64,000 nucleotides of DNA, taken from contig CAVROA010000010.1 of the NCBI GenBank assembly GCA_963722715.1, forward strand, positions 1 to 64,000, given 5' to 3'. A program made the translations under genes and the position numbers. The notes below the pieces were generated by a model, which saw nothing but the letters and a program-made list of their open reading frames with translations, was not told the DNA's origin and made no database searches. Positions 36,465-44,136 of this stretch are shown here, one piece after another (within the stretch, counting starts at the first letter, position 1; each line of letters opens with the position of its first letter). The stretch is from DASQGA01 sp963722715. GTDB taxonomy: Bacteria; Actinomycetota; Thermoleophilia; Gaiellales; Gaiellaceae.

Positions 36465-39400
36465 TAACTACCTCTGCGAGCGGCAGCTCGAAGAAGAAGG
36501 TCGAGCCCTCCCCCTCGGCCGAGACCACCCAGAGCCGGCCGTCCATCTGCCGGACGAGCTCCCGGCAGATGTAGAGCCCGAGGCCGGTTCCCCCCACGCC
36601 CCGGGTCAGGTTCGGGTCGAGGCGGTAGAACTTCTCGAAGATCCGGGCTTGCTCGCTGGGAGGGATCCCCAGCCCTTCGTCTCGAATCGAGACGCGCACG
36701 TGCCGGTCGCGACGCTCCAGCTGAACGTCGACGCGGCCACCTTCCGGTGAGTACTTGACGGCGTTGTCGATCAGGTTCGTCAGCACCTGGCGCACCTTGT
36801 CCGGGTCGCCGGCGACAGGCGGGAGAGGGCCAGGTTCGCGAAGGTTGATCGAGACGCTCTCTGAAATGAAGGCTCGCATGGCCTCGACGATCTGAGCTGC
36901 ACTTCCGGCAATGTCGAAGCTCTCGATCGACATCTCGAGCTGCCCGCTTTCGAGCTTGCTCGCCCAGAGGATGTCGTTGATCGTGCGCGCCAGTCGGTCG
37001 GACTCCTCGGCGATGACCGCGAGCAGCCGGGCTTGGACGGCGGGGTCGCTTCCGACGTCCGGGCGGCGGAGAGTCATCGCTGCGCCGTAGACGGCTGCAA
37101 GAGGTGTCCGGAGCTCATGCGACGCCGTTGCCACGAACTCCGTCTTCAGCTGCTCGACCCGGCGCTCGTCGGTCAGGTCCCGGAAGGCGTAGACGGTGCC
37201 GTCCGAGAACCCGACGCCCGAGATGGAGAGCCAGAGCTCCCGCCCATCGATGTCGAGCGGGAGTGTCTCCGCTCTGCTCTTCCCCGGCCCGCGTCTGTCC
37301 GGCACCGGCGCCAGCTCGGCAATTCGGTCCCAGCCGGGAATCGCCTCCGCAGCGGGCCTGCCAACGAGCTCGGAGGCAGCGAGACCGGTGATCGCCTCGG
37401 CGGCCGGATTCCAAAGGCGGACATCGCCACGGGAGTCCACCAGGAACACGCCGTCGCCCACGGTCGCAAGCACGCGGGCGGCGTGGCCCCGCTCCTCCGC
37501 CTCCCGGTAGAGCCGCGCGTTGTCGATCGCGAGCGCCGCCCGGTCGGCCAGCCCGACGGCCGCCGCCAGATCCTGCTCCGTGTAGCGGCGGGCCCCGGAC
37601 AGGAAGGTCAGCGCACCCACCGTGTCGCCGCGTACGACGAGCGGGATCATCATTCCCGACACGAGCCCGAGGGTTTCGAGATCGCGGAGATGGCTCTCGT
37701 CTCTCGCGATGACCTCCAAGTCCTCCGCTATGTCCGCGTGCAACTCGGGCCGTCCGGTTCGAAGCACCCGGCCCACCGTGCTCTGCTCGACGTCGGGATC
37801 GGCTGGGTAACGCCGCTCCAGATCGCGGACGAGCTCCTCGAGCATGGGGTCGACGTGCGCCACGGCGACCTGGTGGATCTGACCCCACTCGACGACGTCG
37901 ACGACGCAGCAGTCCGCAAGCGCCGGTACGGCGAGTCGAGCCAGGCTTTCCAGCGTGGTCTCGTAGTCCAGCGAGGACGAGAGGAGCGCGCTTGCAGCAG
38001 CGAGGAACTCGAGGCGCTCGCGGGCCCGCTCCGCCTCGCCGCGCGCCTCCTGCTCCGCCTCCAGCAGGCGAACGCGCTCGGTGATCTCGACCACGACGGT
38101 ACCGAGGCCCAGCGGACTGCCGTCCGAGCCCGCCACGGGGTAGATGCTCGTCAGCCACGTCCGCTCCTCGCCCGGCTGTGCGGGCGTTTGCCCCCCGACC
38201 TCGAGGTCGACGGCAGGCTCCCCGGAGGTCAAGACCTCGTGAAAAGCCTCCTCCAGCCGCGGGTCGAGGTCCGGCAGGACGTCGCGTACCGTGCGGCCGA
38301 GGTGCTGGCCGATCGGGAGTCCATTGATCTCTGCCAGCGCCTCGTTCAGACGAACGTAGCGAAGCTGCATGTCGAAGAATCCGAATCCGACCGGAGCCGT
38401 ATCGAGCAACGTGTCCAGGAGAGCGGCCGTGTCCTGCACGTCGCGATGCAGCTGGGAGTTGTCGACGGCCACGGCAGCCCGGCGAGCGAGCTCCCGCGCC
38501 AGCTCGAGATCCTCCTCGGTGTAGCGGCGGCCCGACTCTGCAGCGATAAAGGCGATCGCCCCGATCGACCGACCCCGGGCGACGAGGGGGACGCCCATGT
38601 AGGAACGCATCCCGAGGCTGCGCAGGATCTTCAGGTGATCCGGGTCGCGCGCGGCTAGCTCGAGCATCTCGTCGGTGATCTCCGCAATGATCTCGGCCTC
38701 ACCCGAGCGGATGACGGCGGGGATCCCGGTCTCTGCGTCGGGGTCGACGGGATAGCGCTCGCTGAGCTCGGCCGCCCAGGCCATCTTCGCAGGGTCTGCG
38801 TGCTCGAGCGCAAGCGAGTCGATGGAGCCGTCCGGCTGGAGCATGTTGACGGTGCACCAGTCGGCAAAGCGTGGGACTGCGAGCCCTGCGACACGCTGAA
38901 GAGTCGACGGATAGTCCAGCGACGAGGCGAGCACCTCACTCGCCTCTGCGAGGAAGCGGAAGCGCTCCTCGGAGCGCTTCCGGTCGGTGATGTCGTGGAA
39001 GATGTTGACGGCGAACTGAACCTTGCCGTCCGCGCCGACAACGGGCGAGGAGCGCACGATCGACCAGTGCTCCTCTCCGGTCGCGACGATCCGCCACCGG
39101 ATTGTCTGGGCCGGAGGATTCTCACCCCGCAGCGCCGCCCGCCCGGGGAGCTCGGCAGCGGACATGGACCGACCGTCCTCGCCGAAGAGCTCGAAGCGGT
39201 CCATGACAGCAGCCGGCGGGCTCGCGAGGAGCTCGTCCACACCCGCGAACCCGAGCAGGCGCGTCGCTGCGTCGTTCGCGAAGACGAGGTTGCCGGTGCG
39301 GTCCTGAACCGTGATTCCGTCGGCGACCCCGCGGAAGATCACCTCCAGCTGGTCGCGAGACTCCCGGAGTGCTTCCTCTTCGAGCTTTCGCTGCGACGCG

Positions 39401-40008
39401 AATGCGACCTGGTTTGCGATCGTCTGCGCGAGGCGCAGCTCCTCGTTTGTGAGGTCGTGCGGCTCGGGGTAATAGATCATGAACTTGCCGAGTAGCCGCC
39501 CGCGGTAGAGGAGCGGCACGAATGCGAGCGCCGCTATGCCCTCGCGGCGAAGCACGTCCCGCAGCCCCTCGACACTCTCGTCCGCCTCGGCGTCCGCAAC
39601 GACGATCGGCTCGGCGTCGACGGTGTCGGGCGCCCAGGGGCTGTGACCATCGACCTCGGCGCGATACTCGTCGGAGAGCCCGCGCCAGGCACGGAAGCGC
39701 ATGACGCCTGCCTCGTCGAACAGGAGGATCGAGGCCCTGTCGGCGCGGAGCGCACGCGTCAGCCCGTCGAGCGCCACGTCGTAGATGCCTTCCACGTCCT
39801 CTGCCCGGCTGACCGCCTCGGTCATCTCGTGGAGCGCGCGAAGCTGCTCGTAGCGCCCCGCGAGCGCGTCGGTCCCGTCCAGCGACGGATCCGGCCGCCG
39901 TTGTCTGCAGCTAGGGCCTCTGTGCGCGCTCGGTGCCGTTCGGCGTCGGTCTCGGTCATCTGGCGATGCCCATCGTCGTGAGGCCCCTCCGGAGCGAACA
40001 TATATCAC
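35893..40008 (-). CDS. multi-GAF/PAS sensor histidine kinase with run-on C-terminus
   Basis: A cytosolic hybrid sensor of about 1180 credible residues: GAF (about 53-215), PAS (220-345), GAF (350-525), PAS (530-660), GAF (665-835), PAS (840-955), HisKA with S-H-E-L-R-T-P-L (phospho-His 964), and HATPase with the N-box LIDNAVKYS and G2 box GTGLGLYIC. No membrane helix and no receiver. After FFFELPLAE (1179) the frame misses a stop and runs about 190 Arg-rich residues antiparallel to no known domain, over the next gene. Skipping one base at 36471 gives TAG at once. The N-terminal 50 residues are also doubtful: another frame has MTETDAERHRAR at 39959. Light, redox or small-ligand sensing via GAF/PAS is likely but unassigned. 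Confidence 0.75.
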   Translation of the reverse strand: MIYVRSGGASRRWASPDDRDRRRTAPSAHRGPSCRQRRPDPSLDGTDALAGRYEQLRALHEMTEAVSRAEDVEGIYDVALDGLTRALRADRASILLFDEAGVMRFRAWRGLSDEYRAEVDGHSPWAPDTVDAEPIVVADAEADESVEGLRDVLRREGIAALAFVPLLYRGRLLGKFMIYYPEPHDLTNEELRLAQTIANQVAFASQRKLEEEALRESRDQLEVIFRGVADGITVQDRTGNLVFANDAATRLLGFAGVDELLASPPAAVMDRFELFGEDGRSMSAAELPGRAALRGENPPAQTIRWRIVATGEEHWSIVRSSPVVGADGKVQFAVNIFHDITDRKRSEERFRFLAEASEVLASSLDYPSTLQRVAGLAVPRFADWCTVNMLQPDGSIDSLALEHADPAKMAWAAELSERYPVDPDAETGIPAVIRSGEAEIIAEITDEMLELAARDPDHLKILRSLGMRSYMGVPLVARGRSIGAIAFIAAESGRRYTEEDLELARELARRAAVAVDNSQLHRDVQDTAALLDTLLDTAPVGFGFFDMQLRYVRLNEALAEINGLPIGQHLGRTVRDVLPDLDPRLEEAFHEVLTSGEPAVDLEVGGQTPAQPGEERTWLTSIYPVAGSDGSPLGLGTVVVEITERVRLLEAEQEARGEAERARERLEFLAAASALLSSSLDYETTLESLARLAVPALADCCVVDVVEWGQIHQVAVAHVDPMLEELVRDLERRYPADPDVEQSTVGRVLRTGRPELHADIAEDLEVIARDESHLRDLETLGLVSGMMIPLVVRGDTVGALTFLSGARRYTEQDLAAAVGLADRAALAIDNARLYREAEERGHAARVLATVGDGVFLVDSRGDVRLWNPAAEAITGLAASELVGRPAAEAIPGWDRIAELAPVPDRRGPGKSRAETLPLDIDGRELWLSISGVGFSDGTVYAFRDLTDERRVEQLKTEFVATASHELRTPLAAVYGAAMTLRRPDVGSDPAVQARLLAVIAEESDRLARTINDILWASKLESGQLEMSIESFDIAGSAAQIVEAMRAFISESVSINLREPGPLPPVAGDPDKVRQVLTNLIDNAVKYSPEGGRVDVQLERRDRHVRVSIRDEGLGIPPSEQARIFEKFYRLDPNLTRGVGGTGLGLYICRELVRQMDGRLWVVSAEGEGSTFFFELPLAEVVSGQSRDCAPRRRYRRPRGSGRRRCAPGRRQPRRRKGGFDERPDNHRLGGAKACEPPDHRCPPFHLQSPAGTVCAQVARAPRPGSDERGRRRIVPDRDLPRWPGGRRRSLPRRRRYRSWPTTAGSRGRLRTGLEAGRHADLRAAGPTGRARKRLYAARPCELPPADSDADGAREYDSRAGLDRQRAARHAS

Positions 40009-40058
40009 CGCACTTCGGGCTTGTCTTCGCCCGCCTCGCGCGGTAAAACATCATTTCG

Positions 40059-40535
40059 ATGTGCCGCCGCCGCTTCCTGGCACTCGCCATCTCCCTTCTG
40101 GCCGCCCTGGTGGGCGCCGGAGCCGCGCAGGCCGTGATCATCCCGCAGTCATCGATCGCGGGAATCAAGCTCGGGATGACTCGCCCCGAGGTCAAGGCCC
40201 ATTCCGGCCAGCCCTCCACGATCTTCCACGGGACGAACGAATTCGGCGCCTATACCGTCTTCCGCTACTTCCGTCTGCGCGTGACCTTCCAGGGGAACGC
40301 AGGTGCGACCGCCGTCTCGACGACGCGCAGGCGCCAGGAAACGCCGGCCGGCATCCACGTTCTTTCGACGGAGACCGCGCTTCGAACCGCGTATCCCGGC
40401 GCCCGCTGCCGAACCGAATTCGGAGGCTTCAGACACTGCTGGATCGGACGGTTCCAGCCCGGTCGCCGCGTGACCGACTTCCGGATCAGCACGGGCCTCG
40501 TCCGTAGCATCCTCGTCGGCTTCGTGATCGACTGA
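40059..40535 (+). CDS. secreted hypothetical protein
   Basis: I do not recognise a function. It has 158 residues with a clear signal peptide (LALAISLLAALVGAGAAQA, cleavage about residue 25) and a small exported domain. The domain begins with the motif I-A-G-I-K-L-G-M-T-R-P-E-V, common in secreted proteins of the SmpA/OmlA/BamE-like 'beta-lactamase inhibitor' fold, and contains two Cys that could pair (R-C-R-T-E-F-G-G-F-R-H-C). Divergent from the histidine kinase; convergent with the permease gene 5 bp away. Confidence 0.65.
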   Translation: MCRRRFLALAISLLAALVGAGAAQAVIIPQSSIAGIKLGMTRPEVKAHSGQPSTIFHGTNEFGAYTVFRYFRLRVTFQGNAGATAVSTTRRRQETPAGIHVLSTETALRTAYPGARCRTEFGGFRHCWIGRFQPGRRVTDFRISTGLVRSILVGFVID

Positions 40536-40540
40536 CGCCT

Positions 40541-41590
40541 CTAGCCTTCGACGTCCTTGGCGGGGAAGAGCACGGTCGGCGTCTCTTCCTTGCCCGGGTC
40601 GCGGTTTCGGATGACCACGTCGATCAGGGTCACTACCACCGCCGCGAAGGGAATTGCCAGCAGCACGGCAAAGCCGCCGAAGAGGATGGCCACCGACGAG
40701 ACGGAGACGAGGACGACCAGCGGGGAGAGCCCGACCGCGTCGCCCAGCACGCGTGGGATGACGATGTAGTCCTCGAGCAGGCGGACGACGAGGACGGCGA
40801 TGCCGGCGGCGGCCGCAGTCTGCCAGGACACGGTCAGCCCGACGCCGATCGCGAGCGCGCCGGCGAGGAGAGGGCCGATCACCGGGATGATCTCGACCAC
40901 CCCGGCAAAGATGCCGAGCAGGAGCGAGTACGGGACGCCGATCGCGTAGAAGGCGAGCGAGAGGACAGTCGCCACCAGGATGATCAGAAGCAGTTGGCCG
41001 CGGACAAAGGCACCGAGCTTGGCGTCGATCAGGTCCCACGTCTCCCGGACGATGCGCCGCCGCTTGACCGGGACGACAGAGAGCAGGAGCCGCTGGGCGT
41101 CGCCTCGTTCGAAGATCCAGTAGGCGGCGCACGCGAGCACGAAGAAGATCCCGACGAGGACTTCGAAGGCAACGAAGGTCAGCTCGACCGCGGGATCGAT
41201 GAGGCTCGAGGCCTCGGGCAGGTCTCGGAGCCGCCGGTCGATGTCGAGCAGGACCCGGTGTTGGATGCCGGTCGTCTGATTGGCTTCTTGTCGGAGCTCC
41301 GGGAGACTCGCCACCGCGGTCTCGATCTCGCTCTTCGCACGCGGCACGACCTGCCAGAGCAGGACGCCGATGAGAAGGAGCAGGCCGAAGTAGTGCAAAG
41401 CGATCCCGACCCCGCGCGGCACCCGGTGTCGCTTCAGGAGATCGACGCCGGGCGTCATCGCGGACGCGATGATGAAGGCGAGGAAGAGCAGGGCGATGAT
41501 GAGCCGGAGCTTCCAAAGCGCCAGCGCGAGGACGACGACACCGCCTACGACTAGCGATGCGACGAGGGCCCGGCGCGCGGTTTCTCGCAT
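40541..41590 (-). CDS. AI-2E-family transporter (UPF0118 permease)
   Basis: A 349-residue membrane protein with eight helices and the AI-2 exporter/UPF0118 layout: two N-terminal helix pairs, a soluble helical insert (about 90-150), then the conserved G-V-V-E-I-I-P-V-I-G-P block and L-E-D-Y-I-V-I-P-R-V-L-G near the C-terminus. Members export varied small molecules or exchange ions; AI-2 export should not be assumed. The ATG at 41590 is preferred over a longer frame because it has a ribosome site (AGGCAGG) and begins at the first helix. Confidence 0.85.
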   Translation of the reverse strand: MRETARRALVASLVVGGVVVLALALWKLRLIIALLFLAFIIASAMTPGVDLLKRHRVPRGVGIALHYFGLLLLIGVLLWQVVPRAKSEIETAVASLPELRQEANQTTGIQHRVLLDIDRRLRDLPEASSLIDPAVELTFVAFEVLVGIFFVLACAAYWIFERGDAQRLLLSVVPVKRRRIVRETWDLIDAKLGAFVRGQLLLIILVATVLSLAFYAIGVPYSLLLGIFAGVVEIIPVIGPLLAGALAIGVGLTVSWQTAAAAGIAVLVVRLLEDYIVIPRVLGDAVGLSPLVVLVSVSSVAILFGGFAVLLAIPFAAVVVTLIDVVIRNRDPGKEETPTVLFPAKDVEG

Positions 41591-41640
41591 CCTGCCTAGT
41601 GTGTCGCCGCAGCCGGACGAGCGCAAACGCCCGGGAGCTT

Positions 41641-42282
41641 CTAGGCCGGTCTCCTCTCGCGCCAGGCAAGCACTTGCATGCCCTCCCACCAGCCCCCGTT
41701 GCCCGGGATGTCGAAGATCAGCTCGGCGTTCGGCTGGCCGTTCAGGTAGTCCGCGGTCGCTTGTCGCACCTCGTCCCAGTCCGAATCGTCGATGACGAGC
41801 AGTGCTTCGCGGGCGAGGTGGGGCTCAACGAGCTGGAGACCCCGGAGCTGCGACTCGTAATCGTGCGCCGCGTCGTAGTAGTAGACGCCGACGCTTCGCC
41901 CCTCGAGGGCGCCTTTCTCGAGCAGCTCGAAGGCGTCACCGGCCAGGATCGTCGCGCCTTCGAGCCCGAACCGCTCGAGGGAGGACTCGAGGCCTGCCTG
42001 CGTGGCTTCGTCAAATGAAAAGTCGTCGATGGCGACGAACTCGCCGTCGTTTCCGAGCATCGCCGCGACGAGGCTCGTGCCGCGATACGAGCCCACCTCG
42101 ACGTAGCTTTCTCCGGGGCCGAGAAGCCCAGCTGCGAGGTTCAGGAGCGCGAGGTTGTTCTCGCGTGCCAGGCCGGGCACAGCCTCGAGCACCTCCTCGA
42201 ACCGGCGATCGCGTGGCAGCGGCGACTCCGGGAATCGCTCGAAGAGGCGAGGCAGTTCTTGCTCGAATCGTTCGACGTCCAT
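41641..42282 (-). CDS. class I SAM-dependent methyltransferase
   Basis: A 213-residue methyltransferase of the Methyltransf_24/cephalosporin-hydroxylase-like group: SAM-binding motif Y-V-E-V-G-S-Y-R-G-T-S at about 60-70, an acidic motif F-V-A-I-D-D-F, and Y-Y-Y-D-A-A-H-D-Y-E (metal/acceptor block seen in small-molecule O-methyltransferases). The conserved D-D-S-D-W near the end fits the family. Substrate unknown. It stands alone, 50 bp upstream of the permease on the same strand. Confidence 0.8.
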   Translation of the reverse strand: MDVERFEQELPRLFERFPESPLPRDRRFEEVLEAVPGLARENNLALLNLAAGLLGPGESYVEVGSYRGTSLVAAMLGNDGEFVAIDDFSFDEATQAGLESSLERFGLEGATILAGDAFELLEKGALEGRSVGVYYYDAAHDYESQLRGLQLVEPHLAREALLVIDDSDWDEVRQATADYLNGQPNAELIFDIPGNGGWWEGMQVLAWRERRPA

Positions 42283-42404
42283 CTGCTACCTGGTTGCTCC
42301 CTAGATTGCGGTGCCAAACCAGATTGGCAGCCAGATCGGAGTCGTCTTCCAGGCCTTCAACCAGCGCATCGTCGCCGCTGGACGTATGTGAGCCGCGTGA
42401 TTCT

Positions 42405-42923
42405 CTAGGCCTGGCGGGCGGCCGCCGGCTCGGTCTCCGCAGCCTCGGCGAGCTCGACCGTGCACGAGGAGCGCCCGGTCTTCTCGAAGTAGCGCTGGTG
42501 GTACTCCTCGGCCCGCCAGAACGTCGATGCCGGCTCGATCTCCGTCACGACCTTCTTCGGCCAATGGAGCCCCGCCTGAATCTCCTCCTTGGAGACCTCG
42601 GCTGCTGCCTGCTGCTCCGGCGAGTGGAAGAACACTGCGGAGCGGTACTGCGACCCGACGTCCCAGCCCTGACGGTTCTTGGTCGTGGGATTGTGGTTCG
42701 ACCAGAAGACGTTCAGGAGGTCGTCGTAGGAGACACGCTCGGGGTCGTATGTGACCTCGACCGCCTCGGCATGGCCGGTCGAGCCCGTGCAGACCTGCTC
42801 GTAGGTCGGGTTGTCCTTCGTTCCGCCCGTGTATCCGACGGCCGTCTCGACGACTCCCGGAACCTGCCGGAATGCCGACTCGACTCCCCAGAAGCACCCA
42901 GCTCCGAACGTGGCCTTCTCCAT
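42405..42923 (-). CDS. msrA: peptide-methionine (S)-S-oxide reductase
   Basis: A 172-residue MsrA that repairs methionine-S-sulfoxide in the cytosol. The active-site motif G-C-F-W-G (Cys about residue 10) is near the N-terminus, followed by V-G-Y-T-G-G and the G-S-Q-Y-R-S block. The resolving Cys is probably the one in S-S-C-T-V-E near the C-terminus. The ATG at 42923 has a strong Shine-Dalgarno (AGGAGGAG) 7 nt upstream, so the longer frame is rejected. No MsrB in the window. The 122 bp downstream hold nothing I can name. Confidence 0.95.
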   Translation of the reverse strand: MEKATFGAGCFWGVESAFRQVPGVVETAVGYTGGTKDNPTYEQVCTGSTGHAEAVEVTYDPERVSYDDLLNVFWSNHNPTTKNRQGWDVGSQYRSAVFFHSPEQQAAAEVSKEEIQAGLHWPKKVVTEIEPASTFWRAEEYHQRYFEKTGRSSCTVELAEAAETEPAAARQA

Positions 42924-42930
42924 GCGATCT

Positions 42931-42938
42931 CTCCTCCT
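42931..42938 (-). promoter_or_regulatory. Shine-Dalgarno deciding the msrA start
   Basis: AGGAGGAG on the minus strand, 7 nt before the ATG at 42923; it sets the start at the residue just before the GCFWG block. Confidence 0.6.
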
Positions 42939-42996
42939 GGCAGCGGTTACACCTGAATTGTGCCCACTCTGGGCAAGGCTGCGGGCCAAGAGTTCT

Positions 42997-43002
42997 TAAA
43001 GT
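42997..43002 (+). promoter_or_regulatory. candidate -10 (TAAAGT) for the HIRAN gene
   Basis: TAAAGT lies 7 nt before the GTG at 43010 and overlaps the alternative GTG at 43001, favouring the second GTG as a leaderless start. Confidence 0.3.
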
Positions 43003-43009
43003 GGCTGGA

Positions 43010-43480
43010 GTGGCTTTCCCGTTCGCCTTCGAGCAGCGCGGGTATTCGGCGGAGTCGGGATCCGGCGAACTGGTCGAGGGCAGAGGCTATGAGCTCCGAG
43101 ACGAGCACGATCGCTCGATCCGCTGGGATGACCGCAGGCTGGCATCGAGCGGGATCACCGTCCTGAAGGTGGCGGGTACGTCGTACCGGGCCGAGGCGCT
43201 TCAGGACGAAGCTTTTCGACCCGGATCCAGGCTGACGCTGAAGCCCGATCCCGCCAACGAGTTCGACCCGCACGCAGTCGGCGTCTGGGATGCGGGCGGG
43301 CGCATCCAGGTCGGCTTCGTACCGCGTGAGGCCGCAAACGAGGTCGCCGGGCGCCTCCAGCACGGAAATCTCGACGCTTGGTCCCTGTGGGAGTGGCGGG
43401 ACGAGAGTGGCCGGCGAGTCGGCCTTCGCATGCTGATCGCTCCCCCAGGCGCGCTCGACGGGCTTCCGCCTCCGACCTGA
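43010..43480 (+). CDS. HIRAN-domain protein
   Basis: A 156-residue protein whose central part is a HIRAN domain: K-V-A-G-T-S-Y-R near residue 50, then L-K-P-D-P-A-N-E-F-D-P-H-A-V-G-V and V-G-F-V-P-R-E-A-A. HIRAN domains bind 3' ends of single-stranded DNA or stalled forks and are usually fused to helicases; here it stands alone, flanked by an N-terminal beta-rich stretch. Its job is unknown; DNA-damage or phage-related sensing is possible. A SLATT-domain membrane gene follows 38 bp downstream on the same strand. Confidence 0.75.
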   Translation: MAFPFAFEQRGYSAESGSGELVEGRGYELRDEHDRSIRWDDRRLASSGITVLKVAGTSYRAEALQDEAFRPGSRLTLKPDPANEFDPHAVGVWDAGGRIQVGFVPREAANEVAGRLQHGNLDAWSLWEWRDESGRRVGLRMLIAPPGALDGLPPPT

Positions 43481-43518
43481 CCGTCTTGACAAAACCTAGG
43501 GGCTCGGCCACGCTAGCC

Positions 43519-44085
43519 GTGCCGTTGAGCCCGGAAGCGAATGAAGCAGGTGAGTCGCCCTGGACGCCCGCCGTGCTCGACCTGCTCCGCGACTGGTCCG
43601 CCCGGGCCGGGAGCAGCTCTGCCGGTCACTACTCGACCGCCCACAGCCTGTCGAGAAGGAACATCATGCTCGGCGTCCCGGTCGTGGTCCTCACGACCTT
43701 CATCGGAACGAGCGTCTTCGCCACCCTCCAGGATGACATCGGCACGAGCCTCAAGATCTTCGTCGGCGTCATCAGCGTCGCGGCCGCAGTGCTCGCCAGC
43801 CTTCAGACCTTTCTGCGTTTCGGGGAGCGATCCGAAAAGCACCGCGTCGCGGGCGAAAGCTGGGCCGCACTGAGGAGAGAAATCGACGAGATGCTCGCCC
43901 TCCATCCGACGTATCTCGCCGCCCGCGGCGATCCCAAGAGCTACCTCGACGACCTCCGGAAGAGGATGGACGACACTGCCGCGCTCTCACCGGCTCTCGG
44001 GGACCGCCAGTGGGGTCTCCTCAAGGACGAGCTGCCCGTACCGAGCGAGGCACCCGACGCGGCTCGTACAACCGGTACTGCCTAG
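43519..44085 (+). CDS. SLATT-domain two-helix membrane protein
   Basis: A 188-residue protein with the SLATT layout: an N-terminal amphipathic segment with A-H-S-L-S-R-R-N, two membrane helices (about residues 50-70 and 78-97), and a cytosolic helical tail beginning R-F-G-E-R-S-E-K-H-R and A-L-R-R-E-I-D-E-M. SLATT domains are predicted pore-forming effectors in nucleotide-activated (SMODS/SLOG) conflict systems. No SMODS or SLOG sensor is adjacent, so either it is an orphan or it has a different role. The start (GTG 43519) is uncertain; a TTG at 43525 is possible. Confidence 0.65.
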   Translation: MPLSPEANEAGESPWTPAVLDLLRDWSARAGSSSAGHYSTAHSLSRRNIMLGVPVVVLTTFIGTSVFATLQDDIGTSLKIFVGVISVAAAVLASLQTFLRFGERSEKHRVAGESWAALRREIDEMLALHPTYLAARGDPKSYLDDLRKRMDDTAALSPALGDRQWGLLKDELPVPSEAPDAARTTGTA

Positions 44086-44136
44086 CCTCTGACCGCCGAA
44101 CGGCCCCTCCCTCGCAGCGCCGACGAGAGCGAGGCC

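Noticed and set aside
42301..42404. Tiny minus-strand frame downstream of msrA (MRWLKAW...)
   Set aside because: About 22 residues, no ribosome site and no conserved feature; likely non-coding.
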